DNA of 64,000 nucleotides from Atopsyche davidsoni (lineage: Eukaryota > Arthropoda > Insecta > Trichoptera > Hydrobiosidae), in assembly GCA_022113835.1 (NCBI GenBank), contig JAILWY010000009.1, positions 13,244,001-13,308,000 on the forward strand, in the 5' to 3' direction. The notes under the pieces were generated by a model, which saw nothing but the letters and a program-made list of their open reading frames with translations, had not been told where the DNA came from and did not search any database. Shown here in pieces: positions 37,077 through 50,000 of the stretch (the stretch's first letter is position 1; each line of letters begins with the position of its first letter). Made by a program: the position numbers and the translations under genes.

Positions 37077-40000
37077 ATGACGAAAGTAAACTCCAATCAA
37101 AGAGAGTCTCAGGGGTCTCGTGCAAAAAACAAAAATATGTCTGAGGAAACCGCTTCGAGAAATGATAACGCCAATCTACGCAAAATACAGAATAAGTTGT
37201 TGCAATGGGAGATAAAGGATGAACCTTTAGCTCCACTTACATCTCTCCAACGAGATGTCATATTCGATCTATCTGAAGAGTATAAATATCTAGTGATTCC
37301 AAATAATGTAAGATTTAGTGAAGTGTGTGATCGTTTTCTATTTAATTCGAAAAACATTCTCACACTAATTTTCTTATCATTTAGGATGATTTTCCCGAAG
37401 ATGAATATACTGTCAGTATTGAAAGTAATGGAAATGTAGCAGATATAACTGATATAGAGAGTACACAGCAGTTCTTAGAATGGTATGAAGGATTAGAGCA
37501 GGGGTTGCTTCTCGGTGAAGATACACCTTATCTGGGCTATTGTAAGCAACTGGAAGAACGCAAGAATGAGTGTGAAACGCTCTTGTGTCAGGTTTGTGAT
37601 AGTTATAACATTTATTAGTTTAATATGACCTTATTTTTCAACTTGTGGGTTACAGATCTTATTAGATTTGTGTTGTTTTATTCATTGGTTGCATTACGAT
37701 TTAAGACTATGTTAGAATTATAACTATTCGTGAGATGATATTTTTAACCGCATTGACAAAATAATTGTTTGTCAATTTGCATAAATTTGATAGTTAAAAT
37801 GTCATCAGGTGGATGCATCATTGCTCGATTTCAATAAACTATCCGAAGAGTACAATTTGGTTTCCACAAAGACCAATGCTCTTCACTCAGTCAGTGAACA
37901 ACTTTTGGCAGATCAGATGAAACTTCATTCCATCAGTGAAGAAATCAAAAACAAACTACACTTTTATTCACAAGTTGAGAATTTATCTCAGCGATTGAGT
38001 AGTCCTACTCTATCTGTTTCCAGTGAAGCCTTTTTTTCTATTCTATCAAAAATTGATGAGTGCATGGATTATTTGAAAAAAAACGTAAGTAAAATATAAA
38101 AATAAAACTATAATAGACATTAAATACCTTAACATATTTAGTAAATCAATCTTATATTTCTACTTCTACATTCGGAGGCGTCAACTGATTCGCCGAATTT
38201 CAGATTCACTCAGTCTCAAAGTGTAGGAAACAAGTATTTAAAAGTAGACTTGGATTTCTTTTGATACACAAAATAAAATTCAGGTACTACAGAATACTGG
38301 AATTATTTTTAAATATTTACAGATGAATTTCAAAGAATCACATGTATACCTTGTGAAATATCGCCACTGCCTGTCACGAGCTGTCGGCCTTATAAGGTCC
38401 TATGTGACTCATATTCTAGTCCATGCTACAGAGCAAGTCCTTCGCAGCCCATCGCAAGACTCGGGACCTGGTCAGAATCTCACCGCAATGAATCCTACTG
38501 CTGACACAGCTTTTGCACTGTTCTTTGGGAAATTCCAAGCTGCTGCTCCTAAAATCAAAAACATATTAAAGGAAATTGAAGATAGAGTGGATAAGAGTGA
38601 AGAGTTAGTATTCAGTTACATGTATTTATAGGTTGAATCAACGCTTATATTATATTATCAATTCTTGGGGATTATGCTGCATTTCATTTCATAATTTCTG
38701 ACATTTTGGTCTTCGTACTTGAGGGTTTTTGAAATGTGGCGTAACACCCAAGAACTGAGTATTTACAGGAAGTATTTAGGTTTTTATAAGGGCATAAAAT
38801 TTATTAGACAATATTTATTTGCAATAAGTAGATGTTTTGATTAGTAAATCTTGCTAACACAAGTATTTTACTGTATTCATTCTGCAATATATTTTTTCTA
38901 GGTATGCAAATCTTCTTAACGAATGTCAGCAGTGCTACCTCTCACAGAGAGCGCAGGTGATCTGGGGCGGAGTGGAAGCTGCCATTAAGGAGTTGACCGA
39001 CAATCACAAGGGAGACCACTGCAGTCTCATGCGTTCCGCTTGTTCCTTCCTCATGCATATTTCACAAGATGAATGGGATCTCTTCTTTCAATTCTTTTCG
39101 CAGCCTTCAGCACTCCTCACGTAAGCAACTCTGAGCAAATTAACGTTTTTAAACACGAACACCTTTATTTAGGAAAATTTTTGATATTTTCAAAATACTA
39201 CATTTTGATGTTTGGTGAATAGATAAAAAAAATTTGATCTCCTGTGCTTTCAAACCATCCAACCAACAAATCAAAACACTGAAATTCACTACTTAGTGAG
39301 TTGAAGTACTAAAAAATTATACAATGTAGATTTAGGAATCATAATTAATTTTTCTTCTTTAGGTCTTACTTAGCTGGATTGTGCAATACCCTGTACGATA
39401 CTCTCAGACCTTATGTTATTCACATCAACCATTTGGAAACGCTGGCTGAACTCTGCACAATTTTAAAAATTGAAATGTTGGAGGAACACGTCAGCAACAA
39501 TCGTAAGTAAACTCTTTGAGTGCCTCTCCTCAGAGGTCAGTGACCATCTCACTGAACACATTTATCTTGGGCCAGTTTTCTAATTCAGGGGTACTCCCGA
39601 CTTCCAGCCATTGGCGTAAATTCAGCATCCACTCAGTTTACTCCTTCTAATGTCCCTTTTTTCTTGGACAATTGAAATAAACAGTCGTAATTAATATTTT
39701 ATCCTGTACTGAAAATAAAAAAAATATATATCTTAATTTTTTTCATAGCTGAACCACTTAGTGCATTTGGCTCTGTAGCTGCCCAACTTCTGCAGGACTC
39801 CCAAGAGAGACTCGCCTATCGGGCTCATGTGTGCCTCCGTTCTGATGTTCTAAACTATAAGCCGGCACCTGGAGATTTGGCTTATCCTGAAAAGTTACTC
39901 ATGATGGAGGTTGGCCTCACATTTATTGACTTTACATGAATATGATATTTAACTATTATACAATATTTATTGTTTGCTCATTTTTTTAAATTTTAGCAAA

Positions 40001-41885
40001 TAGCAATCTCTTTACAAGAGCCAGTGTTGAGACGCTCTGATTCACATGCATCCATGGTTTCTGTAGGATCGACTACTTCTCAAGAAGTTGCCAACATAAA
40101 TAGTGAAGGACAAAGATACAGACCTGCAGGTATATTGTGATAGTTAATAATTATTTCAGTACTGATAAAGCAATATTTCATGTACGATTTCATAAAAAAT
40201 TAATTGCTATTTTCAAAAACTCAGACTCAAAATTATTCTTGAAGAACTTTTAGATTTGCAGCTCAATTGTGGATCTTAAATCATGTAAAAAAAAACCAAA
40301 TAGTCATGAATGTTCTTTAAAATTTCGGTTTGTATAAGTTGTTGGTTTATAATGTGCAATGTGTTAGTAATATTACCTTATTTTTATTTTATGTAGGTTC
40401 TCCAGCTGATCTTCACGGGATGTGGTATCCAGGAGTTCGCCGCACTCTAGCCACACTTTCTCGATTATACCGCTGCCTTGAACGACCTGTTTTCCAAGGA
40501 CTGTCTCAAGAGGCTCTTGCATTGTGTGTTATGAGTGTCGCAAATGCAGCTCAGCAAATATCCGCTAACAGGGTACATAATGACTAGATGAAATTTTACT
40601 AAAACTTTTCATTGAATATAGGCCCTGTCTTAATTTTGCTGTTTCATATTTCAGACCAATATTGACGGTGAATTATTCCAAATAAAACATTTATTGATTT
40701 TAAGGGAGCAGATTGCTCCTTTTCAAGTTGATTTTACGGTTAAAGAAACAACCTTAGACTTCAGCAAAGTGAAGACAGCTGCCTTCGGCCTCATTCAGAA
40801 AAGAAATCAATTGTTTACGATGAACAGCAACAATGCGCTGCTTGAGTTTTTACTGGAAGGCACACCTTTAGTGAGGGAGCTCCTGTTGGACTCGAGGAAG
40901 GAAGTAGACAGACAGTTGAAGAGCTCGTGTGAAATCTTCATCAAGCACTCCACAAGAATACTTGCTGCTCCGCTTGTAGCATTCCTTGAAAATGTAAGTA
41001 ATGAAAATGATTTTTCTTCAGTATTGAAGTTAAGGTATGCCATTGAAAATCAATAAGTTTTTTTATTGTTGTTGAGGGACAAGGTATTTGAATGGTGAAG
41101 ATCCATTATTATAATGATAAACAATAACTTTTTATTTATATCTTCACTGTGAGTTTATTAGAATTATTTTGCATAACTAGTTTCGACCTTATACACCAGG
41201 TCATCATCAGATGCATGACTAAACTGACATATGGTTTTTTTTGTTTACTGCAGAAGCTTCCTCCTCCACAAGTAGTCCAAGGAGCTCCTACAAAAATACC
41301 ACCAGAGAAAATTGCAGCAGTACTGCAGGAAACTCAACGCCTTATTAAAGCAAATCTTGCTTCTCTGCAGAGATCCATGCAACTGTATTTGGCAAACAAG
41401 GAAACTGAATTCATACTCTTCCGCCCCATCAGAGTAAGTACTAAATTTTAGAATAAATTAAACATCTCAATGGAATAATTTATTAAAAATTCACATGACA
41501 GTGGCAGATAAAAATTGTACTTTCTAAATCAAGTCAATCACAGAGCTTACGTAATATACTGAATGAAAATTTTAATATTTATTTTTGGATGTTTCATAAA
41601 TTTACTTTACAGAATAATGTTGTTGGGAGTTACATGCAGGTTGAGCAACTCTTGAATAGTGGGACTTATTCAGCTGATGACATAATAATAGCAAGTTGTC
41701 CTACTGCTGAGCAAGTGTCTGTACTCCTGGCGTCTGCTAGCTTGCTTTCAGGCAATGATAGAGTGCAACCCTATGGAGCCAGCAAGCGTAAGACCAGTGC
41801 AGCCAGTCGGCTTCTTCCACCCCCTCAGACCAGCACCACTACATCAACCATGGACACGGGGAAAGATAAATCATTTGTGGTTTAG
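37077..41885 (+). CDS. COG3: Conserved oligomeric Golgi complex subunit 3
   Basis: COG3 is a lobe A subunit of the COG tethering complex that retains resident enzymes by retrograde vesicle traffic at the Golgi. Twelve exons join in frame to 871 residues (human about 828): 37077-37307, 37385-37591, 37809-38084, 38323-38603, 38902-39120, 39363-39502, 39749-39909, 39997-40129, 40397-40572, 40655-40993, 41254-41433, 41613-41885. Family landmarks include [12 protein letters not shown] (exon 2), the [11 protein letters not shown] and DYLKKN segment (Sec34-type N-terminal helical region, exon 3), [15 protein letters not shown] (4), [18 protein letters not shown] (7), [17 protein letters not shown] (9), [14 protein letters not shown] and [13 protein letters not shown] (10), [12 protein letters not shown] (11). 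All introns are GT-AG. The ATG is the first in frame; a second at 37137 would remove 20 residues. The gene looks intact and unremarkable. Confidence 0.96.
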
Positions 41886-42088
41886 AAGAAACAGCTATAT
41901 TAATTTTATTTTATTTTACTCATAATTTACATGTATGTTAACAATTACTGTCAATATACAGAATAGATATAACCCGTACTGTGTTCTTATTCAGTTAGTT
42001 ATATACCTCACTCCTCGACCTACACAGCTTGACAACGTAGACGATTTATAATTTAAATATTTATTATACCTAGAATAGTGGATTATGT
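41886..42088. terminator. Convergent 3' ends of COG3 and the peptidase gene
   Basis: Only 203 bases separate the two stop codons. On the - strand an AATAAA signal lies at 42065-42060, right after the peptidase stop. COG3 has no perfect AATAAA before it, only variants such as AATATA near 41953. The two 3' UTRs may therefore overlap. Confidence 0.5.
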
Positions 42089-43513
42089 TTAAAGCCTGAG
42101 CCAGTACATTCCTCCTCGGATGCGGTTGTAGTCAGGTAGTGCTTCTACGGGGCCGATGGAAGCCAGAGCGGGGCAGCGATCGTATAGGTACTTCATGCAT
42201 ACATTGCGTATATTATCAGCGGTCACAGAGTCTATGCGCTTCTCAAGTTCATGCAGTGGGATTCTCCTGTTGTAGCACAGCATTTGGCGACCGATATCTT
42301 CGCACACGGGAGTGGTTCCATCCAGCTGCAGCAACATGTTGGTCTTAAGAATGTTCTTGGCGCGGTCTACTTCTCCATCGGTGACGGTTACACAGAGGTT
42401 CATCCATTCATTTTGAACGTTGTACAGCATGTCCTCTGCCTGCATGGGATCACACACAAAGTAAATGCCCCATAGCCCAGTATCTTTGTAGCAGGTGTTG
42501 AAAGACTGGAAGCTATGGCAGAAATTACCCTCAGCACAGTTACGAGCGAGAGCGGAGGCGTTGTTGGTTCCGCCACCGTGAGAGCGATCCCACGATCCGA
42601 TGAGTGTGTTGGCCACCATGAGTGGAATGTTGTCTTGGTCTACCCAACCGGCGCCTTCAACAGCTAAGGCTACATGAGCAAGGGGCATAGAGTCATCGCG
42701 ATGCCGAATCTCAGAGCCGGTGAACCTGCAGGGAGTGAGCATGGGGACCTCACCGGGGTAATTGTTATCGAGCTTGTTGAAATGTTGATTGGCCAAGTTG
42801 ACCAGGGCACTGTGATCTACTCCTCCGCTAGCAGCGAGGACGATGCGAGAGGGCTTATAATGAGAGGAAATGTACTCGGAAAGGTCTGCTTTGGTAATGG
42901 ACTGAATATTTTTGGTAGGGCCCAAAATAGTATTACCGAGAGCCGTACCCTGGTAGGCGGTAGCATGGAGGTAATCGAACACCACCTCTTGAAGATTGCT
43001 CTCAACGTCCTGCATCTCCCTGAGGATGACTCCTCTTTCTCGTTCGATTTCGGGTTCGGCAAGTTTCGAGTTTTGAAGAATATCAGAGAGAATTTCCACC
43101 GCTTTCGGCACGTCTTTGGAGAGGCACTTGGCGTAGAATACGGTCTGTTCGCGAGAAGTGTAAGCGTTCAGATGCGCTCCCATATTCTCGACCTCCAGCT
43201 CGAGATCCGTCTGCGACCGCTTGGCAGTCCCTTTGAACGCCATGTGTTCCAAGAAGTGAGCGACCCCATTGTTGTTAGAGTTCTCAAACCGAGAACCAGC
43301 GTCGATCCAAACACCGACTGTGGCTGTAGCAGTTCCGGAGTCTTCGCTGGCGATGCGCAAACCGTTCGGTAACGTTGTCACTTGGGTCGGAGGAACGTTA
43401 ATCAGCGCCTCCTTGAACTCGGCAGCCTGCGACCTGAATCTCTTTTGGACGGCGGTTTTCCTCGCAGACGCCGCCCGCAAAACGGTGGAAAACTTCAGCA
43501 TATTGCTGGCCAT
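42089..43513 (-). CDS. PMPCB: Mitochondrial processing peptidase beta subunit
   Basis: This is an intronless 474-residue M16 metallopeptidase subunit that cleaves presequences from proteins imported into the mitochondrial matrix. The inverse zinc motif HFLEH is at residues 86-90, and the distal zinc ligand Glu166 lies in VILREMQ, the expected 76 residues after the second His. An intact site separates it from the inactive core-1 protein of complex III. The N-terminus [20 protein letters not shown] is a basic, Ser/Ala-rich presequence. Other family landmarks are [35 protein letters not shown] and [17 protein letters not shown] longer frame runs up to 43534 but begins with GTG, so the ATG at 43513 is the start. 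It is divergent from SLC25A32 and convergent with COG3. Confidence 0.95.
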   Translation of the reverse strand: MASNMLKFSTVLRAASARKTAVQKRFRSQAAEFKEALINVPPTQVTTLPNGLRIASEDSGTATATVGVWIDAGSRFENSNNNGVAHFLEHMAFKGTAKRSQTDLELEVENMGAHLNAYTSREQTVFYAKCLSKDVPKAVEILSDILQNSKLAEPEIERERGVILREMQDVESNLQEVVFDYLHATAYQGTALGNTILGPTKNIQSITKADLSEYISSHYKPSRIVLAASGGVDHSALVNLANQHFNKLDNNYPGEVPMLTPCRFTGSEIRHRDDSMPLAHVALAVEGAGWVDQDNIPLMVANTLIGSWDRSHGGGTNNASALARNCAEGNFCHSFQSFNTCYKDTGLWGIYFVCDPMQAEDMLYNVQNEWMNLCVTVTDGEVDRAKNILKTNMLLQLDGTTPVCEDIGRQMLCYNRRIPLHELEKRIDSVTADNIRNVCMKYLYDRCPALASIGPVEALPDYNRIRGGMYWLRL

Positions 43514-44069
43514 TATCTTGTAAAATTGTTTCACCAGCTAACAAATTTACGTAACTGAACCAACGACTATGGTCGATGGATTCCGCAGGAAACTTCAGAG
43601 CAGTGATGCGTTCCGAAATTTGTACTGTTTTGACGCGAGAGCGTTCAATAATGTATCTTATTATTAGCATTTTATTATTTATAAAAAAATAGTAGAGTAT
43701 TTTTTTTTAATTAATGCTTATTTTATTTTGTGTCGATCTATTTTTTGAAATTACTGTATTTTCACAATTTGTGTTAATTTGTTAATAGCATGGCAGCACT
43801 GATTATATCAAGTTGTTTGATCTGAAGTTAGTTGCTAGTGTGTCTAGAAATTTTCATCCGCTGTTCCGCCGACTCGCTCTCCGATTCGTTCTGCTCTTGT
43901 AAATTGCACTACGCGGTGAAAATTGCATAAGCTTTTTTTCCGCAATTAACGCGAAGTCTAAATCAAAGTGGTATTTATACTCTCCGCTCGGTTGACACTC
44001 GTATTCTTTTAACAAGATGTGCATAGTCATAAAGGTTCTGTCGAGTTTTTTTAATTGCTCAGCTTCACT
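43514..44069. promoter_or_regulatory. Shared divergent promoter region, peptidase and SLC25A32
   Basis: The 556 bases between two head-to-head mitochondrial genes contain no coding sequence. On the - strand a TCAGTT initiator-like match at 43558-43553 would give a peptidase leader of about 45 bases. No TATA box is evident on either side. Co-regulation is possible but is an inference from the arrangement. Confidence 0.45.
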
Positions 44070-47000
44070 ATGACTTCTATGAAAAGTACGAGTCCGAATA
44101 CGCGGACTCCCAAATTCAATCTATTGAGTCATGTTAGATATGAACATTTACTGGCCGGAGTGTCAGGCGGCGTGACGTCTACCTTGATATTACATCCGCT
44201 AGACCTCATAAAAATCAGATTCGCTGGTACGTATTTTTAGTGTCATAATATGATTCAATTGCACGTGTCATTTGACACTTCGCCAAAAACATCATACTCT
44301 GTCACAGTATTTTTTTTATCACTTCCGTAGTCAACGATGGTCGCACTACCGCTGCTCCAAAATATGACGGACTGGGGAGTGCATTTTCGACTATTTTCAA
44401 GAACGAGGGTGTCCGAGGACTCTACAGAGGGGTAACGCCGAATGTCTGGGGCTCCGGATCGGCGTGGGGATTCTACTTTCTATTGTACGTACATTATCAT
44501 ATTTTGTTATTATTTCATTTTAATCATGTGTGCTTTGAAGTTCATGGTCAACGAATGTGCATACTATTGTTCGATGTTGGAATCTCATTTGATGTATTGT
44601 GTTACTTATATTTCGGATAAAATTGATGTTTTAAGTATTCTGCTCGTTAAAGTCAACCACGTTTGTTGGCGAAGCTTGGTAACTTCGTGCAGTAAATAAT
44701 ATAAAAGTATGTTTATAATATATTAAATATTTCGGAGATTATAACAAAAATTCCAGGAAAGCATTTCTGAAAGTACATTAAAAAAACCCATGACTCATGA
44801 AATATTGCATAATTTTTTTAAAAGTATTCATTATCACCCAATCTGTATGCAATGCTGTTATCCATTTTGATTGTGCTTTTTAAATATATTTTATGGATGT
44901 ATATTTTTAGTTACAATACCATTAAAACATGGATACAAGGTGGCAATGCCAAGACTCCATTAGGTCCTGGGATGCACATGCTAGCAGCGGCCGAGGCAGG
45001 GGTCCTGACCCTCGTAATGACCAACCCTATTTGGGTGGTGAAGACTCGTCTTTGTTTGCAGTACTCTGGAGACAATGTCCCTGAAAGTATGCGCTATCGA
45101 GGCATGATGGATGGCCTTAGCAAAATATACAAAACAGAAGGCATCCGGGGGCTCTACAGGGTATGTTAATTGTGTTTTGTTCAGGAGAATCCCAATCTGA
45201 TGTTGAACTCGTGCTTTTTCAATTTGAATGTAGGTGATTTGTATTGAAATTGTGTTTTAATTTAAATTAAATTTGAAATCATGAAAATGTATCAATTCCA
45301 AGGATGCTAACAACAAGTCATTTGGCTTGTATTCTTAAAGCTTTAAAAAATTTAGAGTAGGAAATAAAGTACCTACTTGCATAATTACTGTTTTAATAAA
45401 GATCAGATATAATCTCTGACAAGGTTATATATTTTTCCATAAAATGAATTATCAGCTGAGATATGGTTTATTATCTGTGTGATTGCATGAATTGATAAAA
45501 TAAAGCAAATTGTATCTTTAAAAAAACACAAAGATAGATTAAATCTTTATATATTTTACATCGGTGAATTTTTATTTTTCAACTTCTAGGGCTTTGTTCC
45601 GGGGATGTTTGGCGTCTCCCATGGAGCACTACAGTTTATGACTTACGAGGAAATGAAGAATAAATACAATCAGTATAGAGATCTCCCCATTGATAGTAAA
45701 CTCGTAAGTTCATAAATATTGACATTTTATTATCACTTCTTTATAGCACATTAATAATTATCACTTCAGCCGGCAGTGCTGACGTCAATTTTACAATACC
45801 TACTTAATTTGAATTGTAGCACCAATGCTGCTGTTATAAATATAAATGAAGGATTTTTTTGTTTTTTTAATTTTGCATTTTAGGCTTATTTTTTATGTGC
45901 AACTCAAATATTTGCAGAGATTATTTTAACTCTCAATACATAAAATTAAAGATACAGCAGGCTGCATCTCATGAATATGTTTATAAATCAAAATGTTGGA
46001 TAACTCGCTGAATAAATGATAGATCACTAAGTTAATAATTCTTGGAGACAAAATATCTTGTAAAAACTCCTTTTAAATTATATATTATATTATCAGTATT
46101 ATTTCCTTAATAGGTCATTATCTCGTCATTTTTTGTTTACAAATTTGATGAACAAAAATATAAGTATAATGCTTGTTTGGTTTGAATTAAAATAATAAAA
46201 ACATTAATATATTTTCGTATCATATATTTTTTATATCCTTGCCGAGGCTAAAGTTTATCTTTTTTTATCAAAACAAAGCAATTGCTTTCTTCCTTTGAGT
46301 GTAATAATTTATTTTAACTAGACACACACAGTAGTATACACTTTTTTTTAACACTGTGTAATTTAATAAGAATTGTAAATTAATGTATGATAAATTTTAA
46401 TGTTGATAATTTTGGACTCACTGGTTTAAACCATTAAAAAAAGCGAATGCTTGTGAAGATTTTTGTTGTCATTGGAATATGAAGTATAATCTATTATGCT
46501 GACTCTGTAGTTGTTTTTTTTTTTTTTTTTACTTCTGATGTTTCTAACACCAATACTGAGGCTGTTTATAGATATAAAATATCTGAAGCTTAGATCCAAG
46601 AGTGTTGATATTTAAAATGTGAGCTCACTTCTTAATATCTGTTAACTGAATGCATTTCAACAAAGCCGTGCTTGATCTTTAGTCTATTTGTATAATTCAT
46701 ATCAGAAGTTCTTATCCCTGTTGATATTTGTGAATGTTTTGTAATATCAGCAGAGAATATAGGCCGCACGGTAAGATCCTACAATGAATCTCAAAAAGAG
46801 ACTTAATAAAAGTTCTAGGTATATTTTTTTTATAATAATGTATTTACAAAAACATTTTGTCATCAGGCGACAGGAGAGTATCTTTGCTTCGCAGCGGTTT
46901 CCAAGCTGATAGCTGCAGGGGCGACATACCCGTACCAGGTGGTGCGCGCTCGACTGCAAGACCACCACCACTCCTACTCGGGGGCATGGCACTGCGTCAG

Positions 47001-50000
47001 CGACACTTGGAGGTATGAGGGAGTCAGGGGCTTCTACAAGGGCCTCTGTCCCTATCTGCTTCACGTTACTCCCAACATATGCCTCGTTATGCTCATTTGG
47101 GAAAAGTTTACAAATAATGGCCCCGGCGATTAACCTCTGTTGACCTCTATGTAAACAATAATCAATGCCAAATTGTAGTTCTGAATGCTGTTGTTTTTTT
47201 ATTTATTTTTTTGTAACGACAGTTTCATGTGTATTCATGAAACTTATTTTAATATATATATATAATCAATCTCCCTTAGTTCTAGGTATTACAAATTTAG
47301 AATTTGTTTTGCTGTGTAGTGATTTCCATTTCCACTACAAATGCCAAGTTTTTGGTATTCAAGTTATTAAACAATTGAACTTTTGGTTTAAAATAATGAA
47401 AAACTATTTTTGTTTTGTCATTATGCGTTGCCTTCGTATTCTAAGAATAAAAGAAATTAAATTATCAACAATATAAACTTTCATGACATTGCATCATTCT
47501 GTGCATTAAATACTGTATGACTGTTGATAAAACTTTTATTCTGTAATGTTCTAGAACTATGAGAAAGATATTTTAAGAGTACCTTTAATTATAGTCTGTC
47601 TTCCTATCAGAAGTTATATAAGGATCATGTTTTCAACTGAACATATTCAAATATAACCTGAATAAATATTACAACTGTCAAATCCTATTAAATATATGTA
47701 TTGGTATTACATACCTTTTCCCCCTTCTGTGCAGCCTTAGTTTGTTTATTAATATTAAGCCTGAGGTGAATATAAATATCTTCAACGTCATTAGCACAAT
47801 GGTTAACATTTTCTCAACAGTGTGGTAATTGACTTCGAAATAGTTCATGTGCAGAAGGTTATTTGCAATATTTCCAGTTGAGAGGTTCAGTAAGATGACG
47901 AGGACTACCCATTGGTCTGCTAAATAATCAGTCTGACATTATTTAATTTTTAACTTTTTTGGTAGCTGAGATTGTCGAATTCTCATTTATGGTTTCATGT
48001 GATATTTGGTCATAACATTTAAATTTAAATTATCGATTCAATTATGACAGGCCGATTACAGGTATGTTTTATTATTCCATAGGGCGTAAAAAAAGTAATT
48101 CTTATTAAAATATTAATTTTATCTTATGATTAAGTTTCTTAGTTTTACTAAATTGGACTAGAATTATTTAACTTTCAAATTGGTAAAATAATACGATCTT
48201 ACACATATTTATCATGTTCATTTGCCAATTTGCTATGGTTAATATGCACCAGCATGTCAGTGGCATCGGAAATACAATGTGTTCGTTAGTAGACATTAAT
48301 AACTGCGCCCGGGTCCCTTGCTAATTTGAATCTTTCTTTGAATTTAAAATAACTAGTTTAAGCATATTATTCAAAAATAGGGGGAAAATAAATTTTTATT
48401 TATTAAAAAAATATTTGATTATTATTATAATTAAAAGTTAATTCACTAATGTGTTGTTAGTCATAAGAATATATCTTCATGTAATAATTTAATCTCATGT
48501 TGTTTGATCAATATAACATTTCTAAAACTAATATATTAACAAAAAACTAATATTGTTAATAATATAAAATACTAAAGTGAGCTTACAAAAGATAAGGTTT
48601 TTTTTTATTTAATTTAATCTCTTGATTTAACAATTTTCATTTTTTTTTTTTTTAATATGACTGATTTTCAATATATATCTAATAATTGCATCAAAACCAC
48701 AATTTTAACCTTGCAGTGAAGAAATTATTGTTGTAATGTATACTTAGATTTTTTACCGAGGTGTCTTTTGATATCCACTTAAAACATGCCCCACAAGCTT
48801 GTAAAAAGTGTACTTAAAATTAATAACTGACCATTACTTACAATTTTTTTAGTCTAATTATCATCGCCCTAAAGTATAAATCTTTCATTATCAGTGCTTT
48901 TTTCAGGGGATACAAAATAATAGATTGGATTTGACACAATCGATCCAAATATTTAAAAAAATCTTGTAACAGGAACATGTCTACCCAAAGGAAGCTCAAA
49001 ACGATTTTTAAATAGCTAATTACGCACATTGGTTTATATTCCACTTATCGTAATAAATTTGTAAAGACAAACCTCTACATCAATTTTAACATCTTTTTGT
49101 ATAAAATCTCCCATCACTGATTAGGTTAACAGGTTTGAACTCGAGGGTTACAACATGCTTATTTCTCCGGTCCATTTATTGTTTGAATGTAAATTAAGTG
49201 AAAATGATTTAATTAATCTATGACGTATAAAACCATGTGACTTTATATACAGTGACTATGTGATCTAATTAAGATTATTTATATTTTTTTATAACTTGTG
49301 TTTGTGAGTAGGTGGCTGGCCACCTCAGAGGAATGTAATTCTTATAAACTGTGCATATTTATTTGACTGTTGTATTTATATATTTTTAAAATACACATTT
49401 TGTATTAAATATCTGACAGTGTTTACAATAGTAAAGATAAGTATCCACACGTGTTATCTTAGTCAGTATTATGGAAACAAATATTTATAAGGATTATAAA
49501 ACATTCTTAACGGTGTGTAAGATATGCTGGCGTGCATTGTGGTTGATGATTGTTTACTAAGATTGAATTTAATTTGGTTAGTTAATTTGGCGGTATGAAA
49601 ATATGAAAACGTACTCGGATGAGCAAAACGATAGCATTTTTGTATTGTTCTGTTTGTATTTCTATGTTTTTTTGAACTGTTTTGTTATATAAACTGCTAA
49701 GCCTGATTTATGTATCGACGAAAGCATAATGGTGTTATTGCAACGTAAGCAACACATGTTGCTATTGAAAGTTTTAATATTTACAATTTATTTGACAGCA
49801 ATATAATTAAATTTTTTTACTTGTATGTGGATATTGACAAAATGTGCACTTTGGTATAAATATATATTTAAAATGACAAACCTTAGTCAAATTCATTGAC
49901 AATTTTTATATGTAAAGTGTATATCATTTAATTACTAAGCAAATAATTTCACAGCTTTACGAAACCGAGTAAGATATGCAATAATACCTTACTTTATGTA

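Noticed and set aside
41160..41215. TTTCGACC...GGTCATCATCAG-like string in a COG3 intron
   Set aside because: It resembles motifs common in dispersed repeats, but boundaries and a second copy were not found, so it is not annotated as an element.
42674..43372. 232-residue frame on the + strand
   Set aside because: It is the antisense shadow of the peptidase gene, which has clear family residues on the - strand.
43514..43534. Extended N-terminus of the peptidase
   Set aside because: The upstream codons begin with GTG, not ATG; the first ATG (43513) has a good context and starts a normal presequence.
46514..46530. 17-base poly-T tract as possible retroposon tail
   Set aside because: There is no associated element body or target duplication; it is simple low-complexity sequence in a SLC25A32 intron.
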